From Hyphomonadaceae bacterium UBA2389 (lineage in GTDB: Bacteria; Pseudomonadota; Alphaproteobacteria; Caulobacterales; Aquidulcibacteraceae): a DNA stretch of 62,283 nucleotides. Positions 26,375 through 34,859 of the stretch are shown here, piece after piece. Every line of letters starts with the position of its first letter. The stretch's first letter is position 1. The notes under the pieces were generated by a model. That model was not told the origin of the DNA. It saw only the letters and a program-made list of their open reading frames with translations, and ran no database searches. The DNA lies in the NCBI GenBank assembly GCA_002343395.1, contig DDSN01000121.1, positions 1,393 through 63,675 of the forward strand, in the 5' to 3' direction. A program made the translations under genes and the position numbers.

Positions 26375-27781
26375 ATGCCTGAGCGGCTCGTCGTTGTGCT
26401 CGACATTGGCAAAACCCACGCCAAGCTTTCGTTGTGGTCGCGTGGCGGCGACCTAGTTCGCCGCGAAAGCCGCGCCAACGCGCGCGTAGCGGGACCGCAC
26501 TACTCCACTCTTGATGTAGCCGGCATTGAGGATTGGCTCACCGAGACTCTCAAGGGGTTTGGATCGATTGGCGACATTGGCGCCATCGTGCCCGTCGCGC
26601 ATGGCGCGGCCGTAGCAATCATACGAGACGGCGGGCTCGCGGCGCCGGTCATGGACTACGAATTCGATCCGCCGCCAGAGTTGCGTGCAACCTACCGCGC
26701 GCAGCGGAGCGCGTTTTCGGAGACTGGCTCTCCAGCCATGGGCATGGCGCTCAATCTCGGTCAGCAGCTGCATTGCATTGAGCATTTTTATCCGGAGGCG
26801 CTGCATGGCGATGCTCAGATATTGCCTTGGGCGCAATACTGGGCGTGGCGGCTCACGGGCGTCGCCGTAAGCGAGGTCTCCAGTTTGGGCGCGCACACCG
26901 ATCTGTGGGCGCCGGAACAGCGGGCGCCGTCCGCTATGGCGCGGCGTCGCGGATGGGCGCAGCGCTTGGCGCCGCGTCGACGCGCGCACGAGAGGCTCGG
27001 GCCGCTTACGGAGAAATGGCGCGCGCGTACCGGCCTCGGGCAGGATGTGATGGTTCACGCTGGTGTTCACGACTCAAACGCAGCGCTTTGCAGCGCGCGC
27101 GCCCACCCGGAGTTCGCGAACACCGACGCCACTCTGACTTCGACCGGAACGTGGTTTGTGTCGATGCGGGCGCCGGCCTCGGAAGCGGGGGCGCCGAAGC
27201 TGTTGGAGAACAGCGGGTGCCTGTTCAACGTCGATGTCGAAGAAAACCCCGTGCCGACAGCATTGTTCATGGGGGGGCGCGAAGCGGAATTGTTGGGAGG
27301 CGCGCGGCTGGATGACGCTGGACGTCAGCAGGCTCTCGTGGCGGCTTCCGCGCGTGTGATGGCGATGGGCGCCATGGCGTTGCCCAGCATGGTGGAGGGC
27401 GCAGGCTTTTTCCCCGACGCGGCGGGAGCATGGCGGGACGAACCGCCTGATCGGACTGAGCGTGACGCCGCGATTGCTTTGTATTTGGCGCTGATGACAG
27501 ACGTTGGGCTGGGCCGCATCGAATCGACCGGCACGGTGTTGGTTGAAGGCAGGTTCGCGAACTGCGAACTGTTCACGCGCGCGCTGGCGGCGCTGCGGCC
27601 GCGCGACAGCATCTACGTGAGCGCTGATGAAAGCGATGTCTCCTTGGGCGCGCTACGCCTGATTTGTCCCGCGCGCGGCGGCGCCGGCGTCTTAAAGCGC
27701 GTCGCGCCGCTCGACCACGACATCGCAGAGTATCGGTCGGCATGGCGCGCGCAAATCAGCGCGCGAACACGTCGGGCATAA
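26375..27781 (+). CDS. FGGY-family carbohydrate kinase, probable rhamnulokinase
   Basis: Predicted to phosphorylate L-rhamnulose with ATP. The FGGY N-terminal phosphate-binding motif LDIGKTHAKLSLW is at the start, VHAGVHDSNAALC in the centre (catalytic Asp region) and TSTGTWFVSM in the second domain. It is 468 residues from ATG 26375, chosen because GGAG lies six bases upstream; ATG 26363 would add four residues. Divergent placement from rhamnose isomerase supports the substrate assignment. Its end overlaps the lactate-dehydrogenase-like gene by 26 bases, tail to tail. Confidence 0.85.
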   Translation: MPERLVVVLDIGKTHAKLSLWSRGGDLVRRESRANARVAGPHYSTLDVAGIEDWLTETLKGFGSIGDIGAIVPVAHGAAVAIIRDGGLAAPVMDYEFDPPPELRATYRAQRSAFSETGSPAMGMALNLGQQLHCIEHFYPEALHGDAQILPWAQYWAWRLTGVAVSEVSSLGAHTDLWAPEQRAPSAMARRRGWAQRLAPRRRAHERLGPLTEKWRARTGLGQDVMVHAGVHDSNAALCSARAHPEFANTDATLTSTGTWFVSMRAPASEAGAPKLLENSGCLFNVDVEENPVPTALFMGGREAELLGGARLDDAGRQQALVAASARVMAMGAMALPSMVEGAGFFPDAAGAWRDEPPDRTERDAAIALYLALMTDVGLGRIESTGTVLVEGRFANCELFTRALAALRPRDSIYVSADESDVSLGALRLICPARGGAGVLKRVAPLDHDIAEYRSAWRAQISARTRRA

Positions 27782-28880
27782 GGTCGGAGAGGCGCGGCCT
27801 GCCGAGCAAAGCCATGGTGCGGCGCAGTTCGGTCGTTAGAATGTCGAGGGCGCGATCGACCCCGCGCTCGCCAAAAGCGGCCAACCCCCAAAGGTACGGT
27901 CTGCCGATTGCGACGGCTTTGGCGCCGAGCGCCAACGCCTTGGCGATATCGCCGCCGCGCCGTATCCCGCCATCGAGCACGACCTCCGCTCGACCCGCAA
28001 CGCGCTCGACGATTGGAGACAGCAGATCGATGGTGGCGGCGGCGGTGTCGAGTTGTCGTCCACCGTGATTGGAAACCCAAATGACGTCGGCGCCTGCGGC
28101 GATGCATTGTTCGGCGTCTTCCGGCGCGCCCACGCCCTTGATCGCGAACTGGCCTTGCCATTGCTCGCGCATCCAAGCCGCGTCGCGCCATGTGACGGTG
28201 CGGTCGAATTGCTGGTCGATGAAGTCAACGATGCTGCCGACGGCGCCGGGCAAATGCGAAAAGTTGGCTGCACGAACGGGCGGGGTGGTCGCGAGATCCA
28301 GCATGTACCCCGGGCGGCCGAGGGCCTGCGTCGCGGTGCTGAGGTTGACCTTGGGTGGAATTGAAAAGCGGTTGCGGGGATCGCGCTCGCGATTGCCTGC
28401 AACGGGCGTATCAACCGTCAGGATTATGCCCGTATAGCCGGCTGCACGCGCGCGCTGCATGATCTCGCGCACAAGCCCGCGATCCTTCCACATGTAGATC
28501 TGGAACAATTTCGGGCCAGGCGTTTCGCGCGCCAGACTCTCGATCGATGTCGAGGCGAGCGTCGACGCGGAGTAGATTACGCCATGCTTGTGCGCGGCGC
28601 GCGCGACGGCTGGCTCTCCAGCGCGCGGATTGAACAGGCGTGACGAAGCGGTGGGCGCGATGATGATCGGCGCCGCTACGGTCTGTCCAAAAACCGTCGT
28701 CTCGGTTTCGATCCGCTGAACATCGACGAGGACGTTCCATTTGAGCGCCAGCGTTCGAAATCGTTCGGCGTTTTGGCGCAGTGTGATCTCATCGTCCGCG
28801 CCGCCGTCGATGTAGTCGAACACCATGCGCGGCAGCCGCCGCCGAGCGGCTTCGCGCAGGTCGGCGATCGAGGTGATCAT
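27756..28880 (-). CDS. lldD: FMN-dependent alpha-hydroxy-acid dehydrogenase, LldD-like
   Basis: Oxidises L-lactate or another 2-hydroxy acid, passing electrons to quinone or oxygen. The 374-residue TIM-barrel protein shows FDYIDGGADDEITL, PIIIAPTASSRLF, WVSNHGGRQLD (catalytic His and Arg) and VVLDGGIRRGGDIAKALALGA (FMN phosphate site). A lactate dehydrogenase fits rhamnose breakdown, whose lactaldehyde branch yields lactate and then pyruvate. It is four bases downstream of the PhyH dioxygenase gene in the same operon. Substrate identity (lactate, glycolate, mandelate) is not fixed by sequence. Confidence 0.85.
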   Translation of the reverse strand: MITSIADLREAARRRLPRMVFDYIDGGADDEITLRQNAERFRTLALKWNVLVDVQRIETETTVFGQTVAAPIIIAPTASSRLFNPRAGEPAVARAAHKHGVIYSASTLASTSIESLARETPGPKLFQIYMWKDRGLVREIMQRARAAGYTGIILTVDTPVAGNRERDPRNRFSIPPKVNLSTATQALGRPGYMLDLATTPPVRAANFSHLPGAVGSIVDFIDQQFDRTVTWRDAAWMREQWQGQFAIKGVGAPEDAEQCIAAGADVIWVSNHGGRQLDTAAATIDLLSPIVERVAGRAEVVLDGGIRRGGDIAKALALGAKAVAIGRPYLWGLAAFGERGVDRALDILTTELRRTMALLGRPRLSDLMPDVFAR

Positions 28881-28884
28881 GATT

Positions 28885-29751
28885 TCAGTTCGTCTCCGCG
28901 CGCGGCCAGACTATCGGGAAGTTCGCGCCGCCAGGCCGGTCTCCGGTCTTGAACTGTAATGGCTCCCGCAACTGCTTGGCAAGATTGGGGTGGGCCAGGA
29001 AGTTTGCGGCGCTCTCATCGAAGATCGCGTCGTCGCCAAGGTAGCGTAGAGCAAGCGCGCGCCGTCGGTGGTCCGGATCGAGGTTCCCGGGCGACCAATG
29101 AAACACGAGCGGATGGTGGGCGATGACGTCGCCCGGCGCCATCTCGCACACGAGAATGTTGGCGTCGCGCAAGAACGCGGAGGTGTCCGGAAACGGCGGC
29201 AGGTCCGCCGCCGCCAACACGCTCGCGAACCCCGAGTTCCTCCCGAACGGCGTCGGCTGATAAAGAGCGCCCGCTGCGTGCGAGCCTTTAACATAGCGCA
29301 TGGCGCCGCTTTCCGCGGTCACGCGATCAAAGGGAACCCAAAGCGAGAGGATGTCGTTGCCGTGGACCGGCCAATACGGCAAGTCCTGGTGCCAAGGCGT
29401 TTCTTCCTGGGTGTTCGGCTCTTTGACGAGCAACTGATCATAGAACAGGCGGACCTGCGAACCGCCGAGCAAGGCGCTCGCGATCTCCGGCAGTGGCGAC
29501 CGACGCGCGAAGTCGTCAAAATCGTGATCGCGCATCCACAGAAGGAAGTCGCCAAGAAAGCGGCCCTTTCCCTCCGCGTACTCGACCGCCCCAACGCCCG
29601 GGCGTTGCAGCGCGCGCTCCACCGCCGCACGCATGCGGTCGATCCATTCAGGCGCGATCAGACCGCGCAGCACCACCGCGCCATCGCGTTGGTAGGCTTG
29701 CTGTTCTTGTTCGGAGACCGGGCGGAGCGGCGAGGAGGATAGTGAAGACAC
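28885..29751 (-). CDS. PhyH-family Fe(II)/2-oxoglutarate dioxygenase
   Basis: Non-haem iron oxygenase of 288 residues. The iron facial triad is visible as His-x-Asp in ETPWHQDLPYWPVHG and a distal His in VIAHHPLVFHWSPGN. A 2-oxoglutarate-binding Arg is expected in HRRRALALRYLGDD. The start is GTG 29751 with GGAG seven bases upstream. It lies between a TonB receptor and the LldD-like gene on the same strand. The substrate is unknown; in this locus it might hydroxylate or demethylate an imported glycoside or aglycone. Confidence 0.85.
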   Translation of the reverse strand: MSSLSSSPLRPVSEQEQQAYQRDGAVVLRGLIAPEWIDRMRAAVERALQRPGVGAVEYAEGKGRFLGDFLLWMRDHDFDDFARRSPLPEIASALLGGSQVRLFYDQLLVKEPNTQEETPWHQDLPYWPVHGNDILSLWVPFDRVTAESGAMRYVKGSHAAGALYQPTPFGRNSGFASVLAAADLPPFPDTSAFLRDANILVCEMAPGDVIAHHPLVFHWSPGNLDPDHRRRALALRYLGDDAIFDESAANFLAHPNLAKQLREPLQFKTGDRPGGANFPIVWPRAETN

Positions 29752-29762
29752 GAGGGTGCTCC

Positions 29763-29804
29763 AAAAAGAAAGAGCGCGAGGAGCGTGAAGGCTCCGTCGC
29801 GCTC
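29763..29804 (-). terminator. intrinsic terminator or attenuator after the TonB receptor gene
   Basis: Read on the minus strand, an 8-bp stem (29797-29804 with 29772-29779) continues, after one bulged base, into a 5-bp GGAGC/GCTCC inner stem. It is followed directly by a TTTCTTTTT run (29763-29771). It lies between the receptor stop (29831) and the PhyH GTG start (29751), so it would limit read-through from receptor into PhyH-lldD. Confidence 0.75.
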
Positions 29805-29830
29805 AGGGGAGGACGCAACTGATGTGAGGA

Positions 29831-32137
29831 TCAGAAGCGCAGGTTCACGCTGGCGCCGATGACACGCGGCGTCCGAGTTGTGACGAGGCCGCCGAAGAGC
29901 TGACGTCCCACCAGCGGCGCGCCGCCGATGCCCAGCTGGCCACGAACGTAATCGTACTGCGCGCCAGGGTCCGGCAGGAACGCGCCTGTGACGGCGGAGT
30001 CTTCTTCGGTCAGGTTGTTCGCGAAGATTCGGAAAGAGACGTTGTCAAAATCCAGTCCCGTCCGCAGGTTTACGATCGTCGCGTCGCCGACATAGGCGGC
30101 TGCCGGTTGGACGATGCTTTGATCGGACTGGTAGCTCACGTCGAGGCGCGTGAGCCAATCCAGGTTGGCGGCGATCGGCGCGATATATTGGACCGACGTA
30201 TTCGCTTGCCACTCGGAGACGTATTGGAGCCGCGTACCGGTCAGGTCGGGGTTCATGCCGATCAGGCCGAGTATGGCGAACGTGTACTCATCATATTGCG
30301 AGTCCGTGTAGGCGACGCCCGCATTGATCTCGAGCCCGTCCATTGGACGCGCCCGCATTTCGAGTTCGGCGCCGCGCACCGATGTCGCGCCGGCGTTCAC
30401 GTTGAGCAGTGCGCCGGATGCGCCGATCGCTCGGACGATCTGGTCGGACCAGTCAATCTGATAGAGCGCGCCGTTGAGAACGAGGCGGCCGTCATACCAG
30501 GAGGTTTTCGCGCCGATCTCGTAGTTCCAGGCCGTTTCCGGATCATAGAAACGTTCGCTCGGGATCGGCGAGCCGGCGACGATGTTGGTGTTGAATCCGC
30601 CTGCTTTCTCCGCCTGCGCCGCCGTCGCGTAAAAGAGAATGTCGTCGGTGGCTTGATATTCGATGCTGACGCGCGGGACGAAACTATCGAACTCGCTCTC
30701 GGCGTCGAAGACGCTTGTCACCGGACCGGATGGGTTCAGGAGGCCGCTCACGGCGATCTGATCGGCGCGCTTGGTTTCGGTGGTCCAGCGCCCCTCGACC
30801 GACACCGACAGGCGGTCGGTGATGTCGTATCCAAGCTGGCCGAACGCAGCGAAACTCTCGGTTTCCTCGTGCAGGTCGCTCGTGCCTCCACCGATGAGCC
30901 GGCGCCAAGCGCCAAAGCCCGCCGCGCCGGTGGTTGTTATGATGGAGAGAGCATCCGCTCCGTATGCATTGTTGACGAGCGTGTCGGCGGAGAGCTTGTA
31001 GTAATAGACGCCAGCGAGCCAGGAAAGGCGGCTGTCTCCAGACGACGCCAGACGGAACTCTTGGCTGATGTCGTACTGGTCGGTCAGCGTTGTCTGGTAG
31101 TTGGCGCGCGCGGCGCTGTAGTCGCCATCCACCGCGAGATCGAGGCCAAGGTCGTTGAAGCCTGTAATCGAGGTGAAAGACAACGAGTCGCCTTGCCACT
31201 CCGCGCTGAGCGAATAGCTGCCCAGCTCGGTGTTGTTGTGCCCGGGGGTAACGGCGAATGTGCTCGATCCCTGAACTTCGCCCGTATACATCTGATTGCC
31301 AGCCGGCGTCGGCGGCCCCTGGAGCGGAGTCGGGAAGGAGTTGTTGACGGCGAAACGCAGGGGATCGTCGCCATCCTCAGTGTTTTGATACGCGGCGCGC
31401 AGGCGGAAGGTCCACTGGTTGGTCGGGCGCGCTTCGAGCATGCCGGACAGCACCATCGTTTCACGCGCGTCGAGAGCGCCGCCCGTGAGGCTGTTGGTGA
31501 AATACCCGTCGCTTGAATTGTACGTGCCCCCGACGCGGAAATACAGGCTGTCTTCCGCGACCGGGCCGCTGAGCGATCCACGCAGACCGATCGTATCGAA
31601 CTCGCCGTAACTCGCTTCCAAGCGCCCTTCAAGGTCGTTCGAAGGCGCGGATGTGATGATGTTCACGGCGCCGCCGAAAGTGTTGCGCCCGTAAAGCGCG
31701 CTTTGCGGGCCCTTGACGACTTCAATCCGTGCGATGTCGTCGCCCAACATTGCATCCATGGTGGCGCGCGACGATTGATAAACGCCGTCAACGAAGAACC
31801 CGACGTTCGGCTCGCCGATGGTTGTCGATTGACCGCGAATGACGGGTAGCGACGCGCCGCCTCCAAACAACGGCGCGAAGGTGAAGCCGGGCGTCATCGT
31901 CGCGATATCTTCAACGTTCTGAACACCTGCGTTCTCAAGCGTCTCAGCGGTGAAGGCGTTGATCGAAAGCGGGACCGACTGCAGCGATTCCTCGCGCCGG
32001 CGTGCGGTGACGACGATTTCCTCCTGAGCTTCCGCGCCTTCTTGGGCAAAAGCAGGCGCGACGGAAATGCTGGCGAGCGTCGCAAGCGCTGTTGCGCCGA
32101 GTAGCCGCGCTCCGAGTCCTTTCCGTGATCCAAACAT
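29831..32137 (-). CDS. TonB-dependent outer-membrane receptor
   Basis: A 768-residue outer-membrane importer. ATG 32137 follows GGGGAGGAAA, and upstream in-frame ATGs lack this context. A signal peptide ends at SVAPAFAQE, followed by the TonB box EEIVVTARRREESLQSVP. The plug has GFFVDGVYQSSRATM and IEVVKGPQSALYGRNTFGGAVNIIT, and the barrel ends NLRF. This iron-complex/glycoside type differs from the other two receptors in the window. It is followed by a hairpin terminator and the PhyH and LldD-like genes and preceded by a MarR regulator, suggesting regulated uptake of the dioxygenase substrate. Confidence 0.93.
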   Translation of the reverse strand: MFGSRKGLGARLLGATALATLASISVAPAFAQEGAEAQEEIVVTARRREESLQSVPLSINAFTAETLENAGVQNVEDIATMTPGFTFAPLFGGGASLPVIRGQSTTIGEPNVGFFVDGVYQSSRATMDAMLGDDIARIEVVKGPQSALYGRNTFGGAVNIITSAPSNDLEGRLEASYGEFDTIGLRGSLSGPVAEDSLYFRVGGTYNSSDGYFTNSLTGGALDARETMVLSGMLEARPTNQWTFRLRAAYQNTEDGDDPLRFAVNNSFPTPLQGPPTPAGNQMYTGEVQGSSTFAVTPGHNNTELGSYSLSAEWQGDSLSFTSITGFNDLGLDLAVDGDYSAARANYQTTLTDQYDISQEFRLASSGDSRLSWLAGVYYYKLSADTLVNNAYGADALSIITTTGAAGFGAWRRLIGGGTSDLHEETESFAAFGQLGYDITDRLSVSVEGRWTTETKRADQIAVSGLLNPSGPVTSVFDAESEFDSFVPRVSIEYQATDDILFYATAAQAEKAGGFNTNIVAGSPIPSERFYDPETAWNYEIGAKTSWYDGRLVLNGALYQIDWSDQIVRAIGASGALLNVNAGATSVRGAELEMRARPMDGLEINAGVAYTDSQYDEYTFAILGLIGMNPDLTGTRLQYVSEWQANTSVQYIAPIAANLDWLTRLDVSYQSDQSIVQPAAAYVGDATIVNLRTGLDFDNVSFRIFANNLTEEDSAVTGAFLPDPGAQYDYVRGQLGIGGAPLVGRQLFGGLVTTRTPRVIGASVNLRF

Positions 32138-32211
32138 CGGTTTCCTCCCCTTGGCGTTTCCACGCCTTACATTGCGCATACTGCGTCGCATTGATCGCAT
32201 TGTCCACAATC

Positions 32212-32225
32212 GATCAAAAACGATC
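32212..32225. promoter_or_regulatory. GATC-N6-GATC A-tract motif upstream of TonB receptor
   Basis: GATCAAAAACGATC lies 75 bases upstream of the receptor start. It resembles GATCGAAAAAGATC at 14845-14858 in the RidA/aldolase promoter of the same locus. It may mark co-regulation by the local DeoR protein. Only two good examples exist in the window. Confidence 0.3.
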
Positions 32226-32243
32226 AGCAATGGTCGTGACTGA

Positions 32244-32289
32244 GATTGAGGCAACAAAGTAACAAATGCAACTAGATTGTTGCTCAATC
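32244..32289. repeat. 13-bp inverted repeat overlapping the MarR 3' end
   Basis: GATTGAGGCAACAA (32244-32257) and TTGTTGCTCAATC (32277-32289) are reverse complements apart from one bulged G, with a 19-base spacer. The spacer contains TAACAAAT, which recurs at 32834-32841 in the MarR/dipeptidase promoter. No T-run follows. It could be a regulator-binding region for the TonB receptor promoter or a transcript-end hairpin of marR. Confidence 0.5.
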
Positions 32290-32796
32290 CCTAGGCGCGA
32301 GCGCCTGGGCTTTTTCGCGGACGGCGCGCAACGCCGAAAGCAGCAGATCTCGCTGGTGGGGGGCAAGATCGCCCAGTACCGCCTCCTGGAAGGCAAGCGC
32401 GAGCGGGACAATCTCATTGTAGGTGGACACGCCATGGCTGGTCAGAGTCAGGAGGTAGGATCGCGCGTCGGCCTTTGATTTGGTGCGGCTAACCAAGCCG
32501 CGCCGCCGCAGTCCCTGAATTGCGCGGCTGACCGTCATCTTATCCATCGCCGACAGCTCAACGACATTCTGTGCGGTCTTTGGCCCCTCCGCGCCCAGCG
32601 TACAGAGCACGCGCCATTGCCACACCGAAAGGCCAAAGCGCGCCCGATAGGCCGCGCCGATCAAGTTGGAGACAGCGTTCGCCGTCACCGTCAGGTGATA
32701 CGGGAGGTAGTCGTCGAGTCGTAGAAGGGGCGCAGGTGCCGCCGCCGGCGCCGCGCGGTGTGAACTCTTGGCGGATGCTCGGGATTGACTGCGCAT
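32284..32796 (-). CDS. MarR-family transcriptional regulator
   Basis: A 170-residue winged-helix regulator. An Ala/Ser-rich N-terminal tail of about 25 residues precedes the fold. SVWQWRVLCTLGAEGPKTAQNVVELSAMDKMTVSRAIQGLRRRGLVSRTKSKADARSYLLTLT contains the recognition helix and the wing with its Asp-x-Arg. It is upstream of and co-directional with the TonB receptor (146-base gap) and divergent from the M19 dipeptidase, so it may control both. Ligand unknown; MarR proteins often sense phenolic acids. Confidence 0.9.
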   Translation of the reverse strand: MRSQSRASAKSSHRAAPAAAPAPLLRLDDYLPYHLTVTANAVSNLIGAAYRARFGLSVWQWRVLCTLGAEGPKTAQNVVELSAMDKMTVSRAIQGLRRRGLVSRTKSKADARSYLLTLTSHGVSTYNEIVPLALAFQEAVLGDLAPHQRDLLLSALRAVREKAQALAPRD

Positions 32797-32868
32797 AAAA
32801 CGATCTGAGCCTCGATCTTGCGGGCCATCCGTTTAACAAATAGTAACGTCTGTGACTAGGAGGGCAGG

Positions 32869-34020
32869 ATGAGGCGCAGGGATTGGCTTTTGGGGGCCGC
32901 GAGCGTGGTCGCCGCGGGGTGTGTCGGGGCTGACTTTACGCTCTCGGAGCAGGATGCGGCCATCCTTGGTTTCTCGCCCGTCGCCGCGGATCTTCGTCGC
33001 GCGCAGGCGCTGCTCAGGGCGCATCCCGCGATTGATGTTCATGCCCACCCCGGGCGCACGTTTGTACGTGAGGCTGTTGATTTGCCCCCTAGCATCGCGG
33101 CGCTCGCCGCAGGCGGCGCGTTCGAGCCGCGGGTGCTGGCGGACATGCGTGCGGGGTTCGTAAGCGGGGGAAGTTTTGCGCTGGTCGCGGACTTCCAAGT
33201 GATCGACTTCGCTAACGGTTGGCCTGCCGTCGGACGCGAGTTCCACGCCGGCGAGGCGCGGGCGAGCTATGAACGACAAGTGGCCAATCTGCATGCCGTG
33301 CTTCAACAAGAGGGCGCGCTCATTGTACGCGAGCCTGCTGATTTTCGCCGCGCCTTGGCGCGCCGACAGGTGGCCGCTCTGCTCACGGTGGAGGGCGCGG
33401 ACTTCCTGGTCGGTGACCTGCAAAACGTAAACCGCGCCTTTGCGGACGGCGTGCGTTCGATCACTTTGATCCACTATCGTCCGAATGAGCTTGGGGACAA
33501 TCAGACCGCGCCAGCCGTAAGCGGCGGATTGACGCCGTTTGGAGCGGACGTGATCCGCGAAATGGATAGGCTGGGCATGGTGGTTGATCTCGCGCACGCC
33601 TCGGAGTCGACCGTCGCGGCCGCCCTCAATGTGTGTTCACGGCCAACGATGCTGTCGCACACGCATCTGCAAGGGCATGGCGCGACGAACGCGCGTTTCA
33701 TCAGCACGGAACTGGCGACGGAGGTTTGCCGACGCGGCGGCGTGATCGGCGCTTGGCCAGCAGGCATAGGCATCTCGTCGATGGCGGAGTTCGTCGATCG
33801 CATCATGGATCTCGCCAACGTTTTGGGCCCCGAGCATGTCAGTCTGGGCACCGATATCGACGCGAACTTCCGGCCTGTGTTCACCAACTATCGTCAGATG
33901 CCGTATCTGGTGGCCGAGCTGCTGCGGCGTGGTTACGGCGAGGCGAACACGATCGGATTCCTCGGCGGGAACTTCCTGCGCGTCTTTGAGGCGGTGTGGA
34001 ACGGCAGGCAGGCGTCATGA
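32869..34020 (+). CDS. exported M19 membrane-dipeptidase-family protein
   Basis: Zinc-dependent amidohydrolase-fold dipeptidase family, 383 residues. The N-terminus MRRRDWLLGAASVVAAGC combines a twin-arginine-like start with a lipobox Cys at about residue 18, so it should be an exported lipoprotein. Metal ligands are suggested by AIDVHAHPG, LTVEGADFL (Glu), MVVDLAHAS, MLSHTHLQG and LGTDIDANF. It overlaps the next RidA-like gene by four bases (ATGA). Family members cleave dipeptides, often with D-amino acids or dehydro residues. Pairing with an exported RidA-like protein could mean that imine products are handled in the periplasm. Confidence 0.88.
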   Translation: MRRRDWLLGAASVVAAGCVGADFTLSEQDAAILGFSPVAADLRRAQALLRAHPAIDVHAHPGRTFVREAVDLPPSIAALAAGGAFEPRVLADMRAGFVSGGSFALVADFQVIDFANGWPAVGREFHAGEARASYERQVANLHAVLQQEGALIVREPADFRRALARRQVAALLTVEGADFLVGDLQNVNRAFADGVRSITLIHYRPNELGDNQTAPAVSGGLTPFGADVIREMDRLGMVVDLAHASESTVAAALNVCSRPTMLSHTHLQGHGATNARFISTELATEVCRRGGVIGAWPAGIGISSMAEFVDRIMDLANVLGPEHVSLGTDIDANFRPVFTNYRQMPYLVAELLRRGYGEANTIGFLGGNFLRVFEAVWNGRQAS

Positions 34021-34568
34021 GCGCGCTGTCGCGTCGAGCCGTTGCGTCCTCCTTGTTGGCGGTGCTGGCCGCCACTGACGTCTCGGCGCAACATGTCCGC
34101 CGCGCGGCGCCTGATCGACGCCTGTCGGAGCTAGGTCTGAGCTTGCCCGAGCCGCCACGCCCGGTCGCAAGCTATGTCGCGTTTCGGCGCGTCGGCAGTT
34201 TGATGCATTTGGCGGGACTTGGGCCGGCGAACGTCACGGGCGAGCCGCCGCTGTTCGGGCGGGTGGGGAGCGATCTCAGCGTCGAGCAAGGGTATGCCGC
34301 GGCGCGCGCGGCGGGACTTAACGTGCTTGCGCTGCTGCGCTCCGCATGCGGAGGAACGCTCAACCGCGTGGTTCAGTGCGTGCATGTCGGCGTGTTCGTC
34401 GCGAGCGCGGACGATTTCCATGAGCAGCCGCGCGTGGCGAACGGCGCATCCGACCTGTTTGCCGAAGTGTTCGGCGACGCGGGACTAGGCGCGCGTTTCG
34501 CGGTCGGCGCCAACACCTTGCCGTTCAACATTCCTGTCGAAGTCGCGTCCATATGGGAAGTGCGCTGA
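34017..34568 (+). CDS. exported RidA/YjgF-like protein
   Basis: A 183-residue protein whose core matches the YjgF/UK114-like subgroup with GRVGSDLSVEQGYAAARAAGLNVLALL, QPRVANGASDLFAEVFGDAG and PFNIPVEVASIWEV. The N-terminus SRRAVASSLLAVLAATDVSAQ is an export signal with a twin-arginine-like start and a signal-peptidase I site, so it is predicted to be periplasmic. It is translationally coupled to the M19 dipeptidase. A canonical catalytic Arg is not obvious to me in this subgroup, so enamine hydrolysis is uncertain. Confidence 0.82.
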   Translation: MSALSRRAVASSLLAVLAATDVSAQHVRRAAPDRRLSELGLSLPEPPRPVASYVAFRRVGSLMHLAGLGPANVTGEPPLFGRVGSDLSVEQGYAAARAAGLNVLALLRSACGGTLNRVVQCVHVGVFVASADDFHEQPRVANGASDLFAEVFGDAGLGARFAVGANTLPFNIPVEVASIWEVR

Positions 34569-34740
34569 GCTACGCTCGCAGGGGTCAGCGAACGATCACA
34601 AAACGTCAACATCGGTCAAATACGCGCGTGCTCGGGAGGCTTGGCTAGGGGCTGGGAGGCGTCGGGCAGGTGGCCGGGGCGGACCGGCGATGCATTCTTG
34701 TCACAGATTTGAGAACATGAAGGCGCGGAAGGACTTTCAA

Positions 34741-34756
34741 TTGACAGCGCAGTCAA
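34741..34756. promoter_or_regulatory. predicted LacI operator upstream of TonB receptor
   Basis: TTGACAGCGCAGTCAA is a 16-bp palindrome with one mismatched pair and a central CG, flanked by AA and TT that extend the symmetry. The same pattern appears upstream of the lacI-type gene (44394-44409) and the MFS gene (46909-46924). It lies about 100 bases before the receptor start. Confidence 0.72.
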
Positions 34757-34859
34757 TTCGTTCAAGGGTGGCAAATAGAAAGCTACCGGCCCTCTCTGAC
34801 AAGGGGGTGAGGGGCTGATTGCCGAGGCTTCGGGCCATTTGAGCGGCGGGGAGGAAAAT

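Noticed and set aside
30107..31516. Long open frame of 469 codons antisense to the second TonB receptor
   Set aside because: No domain or credible start site; the opposite strand carries a full receptor with signal peptide, plug and barrel.
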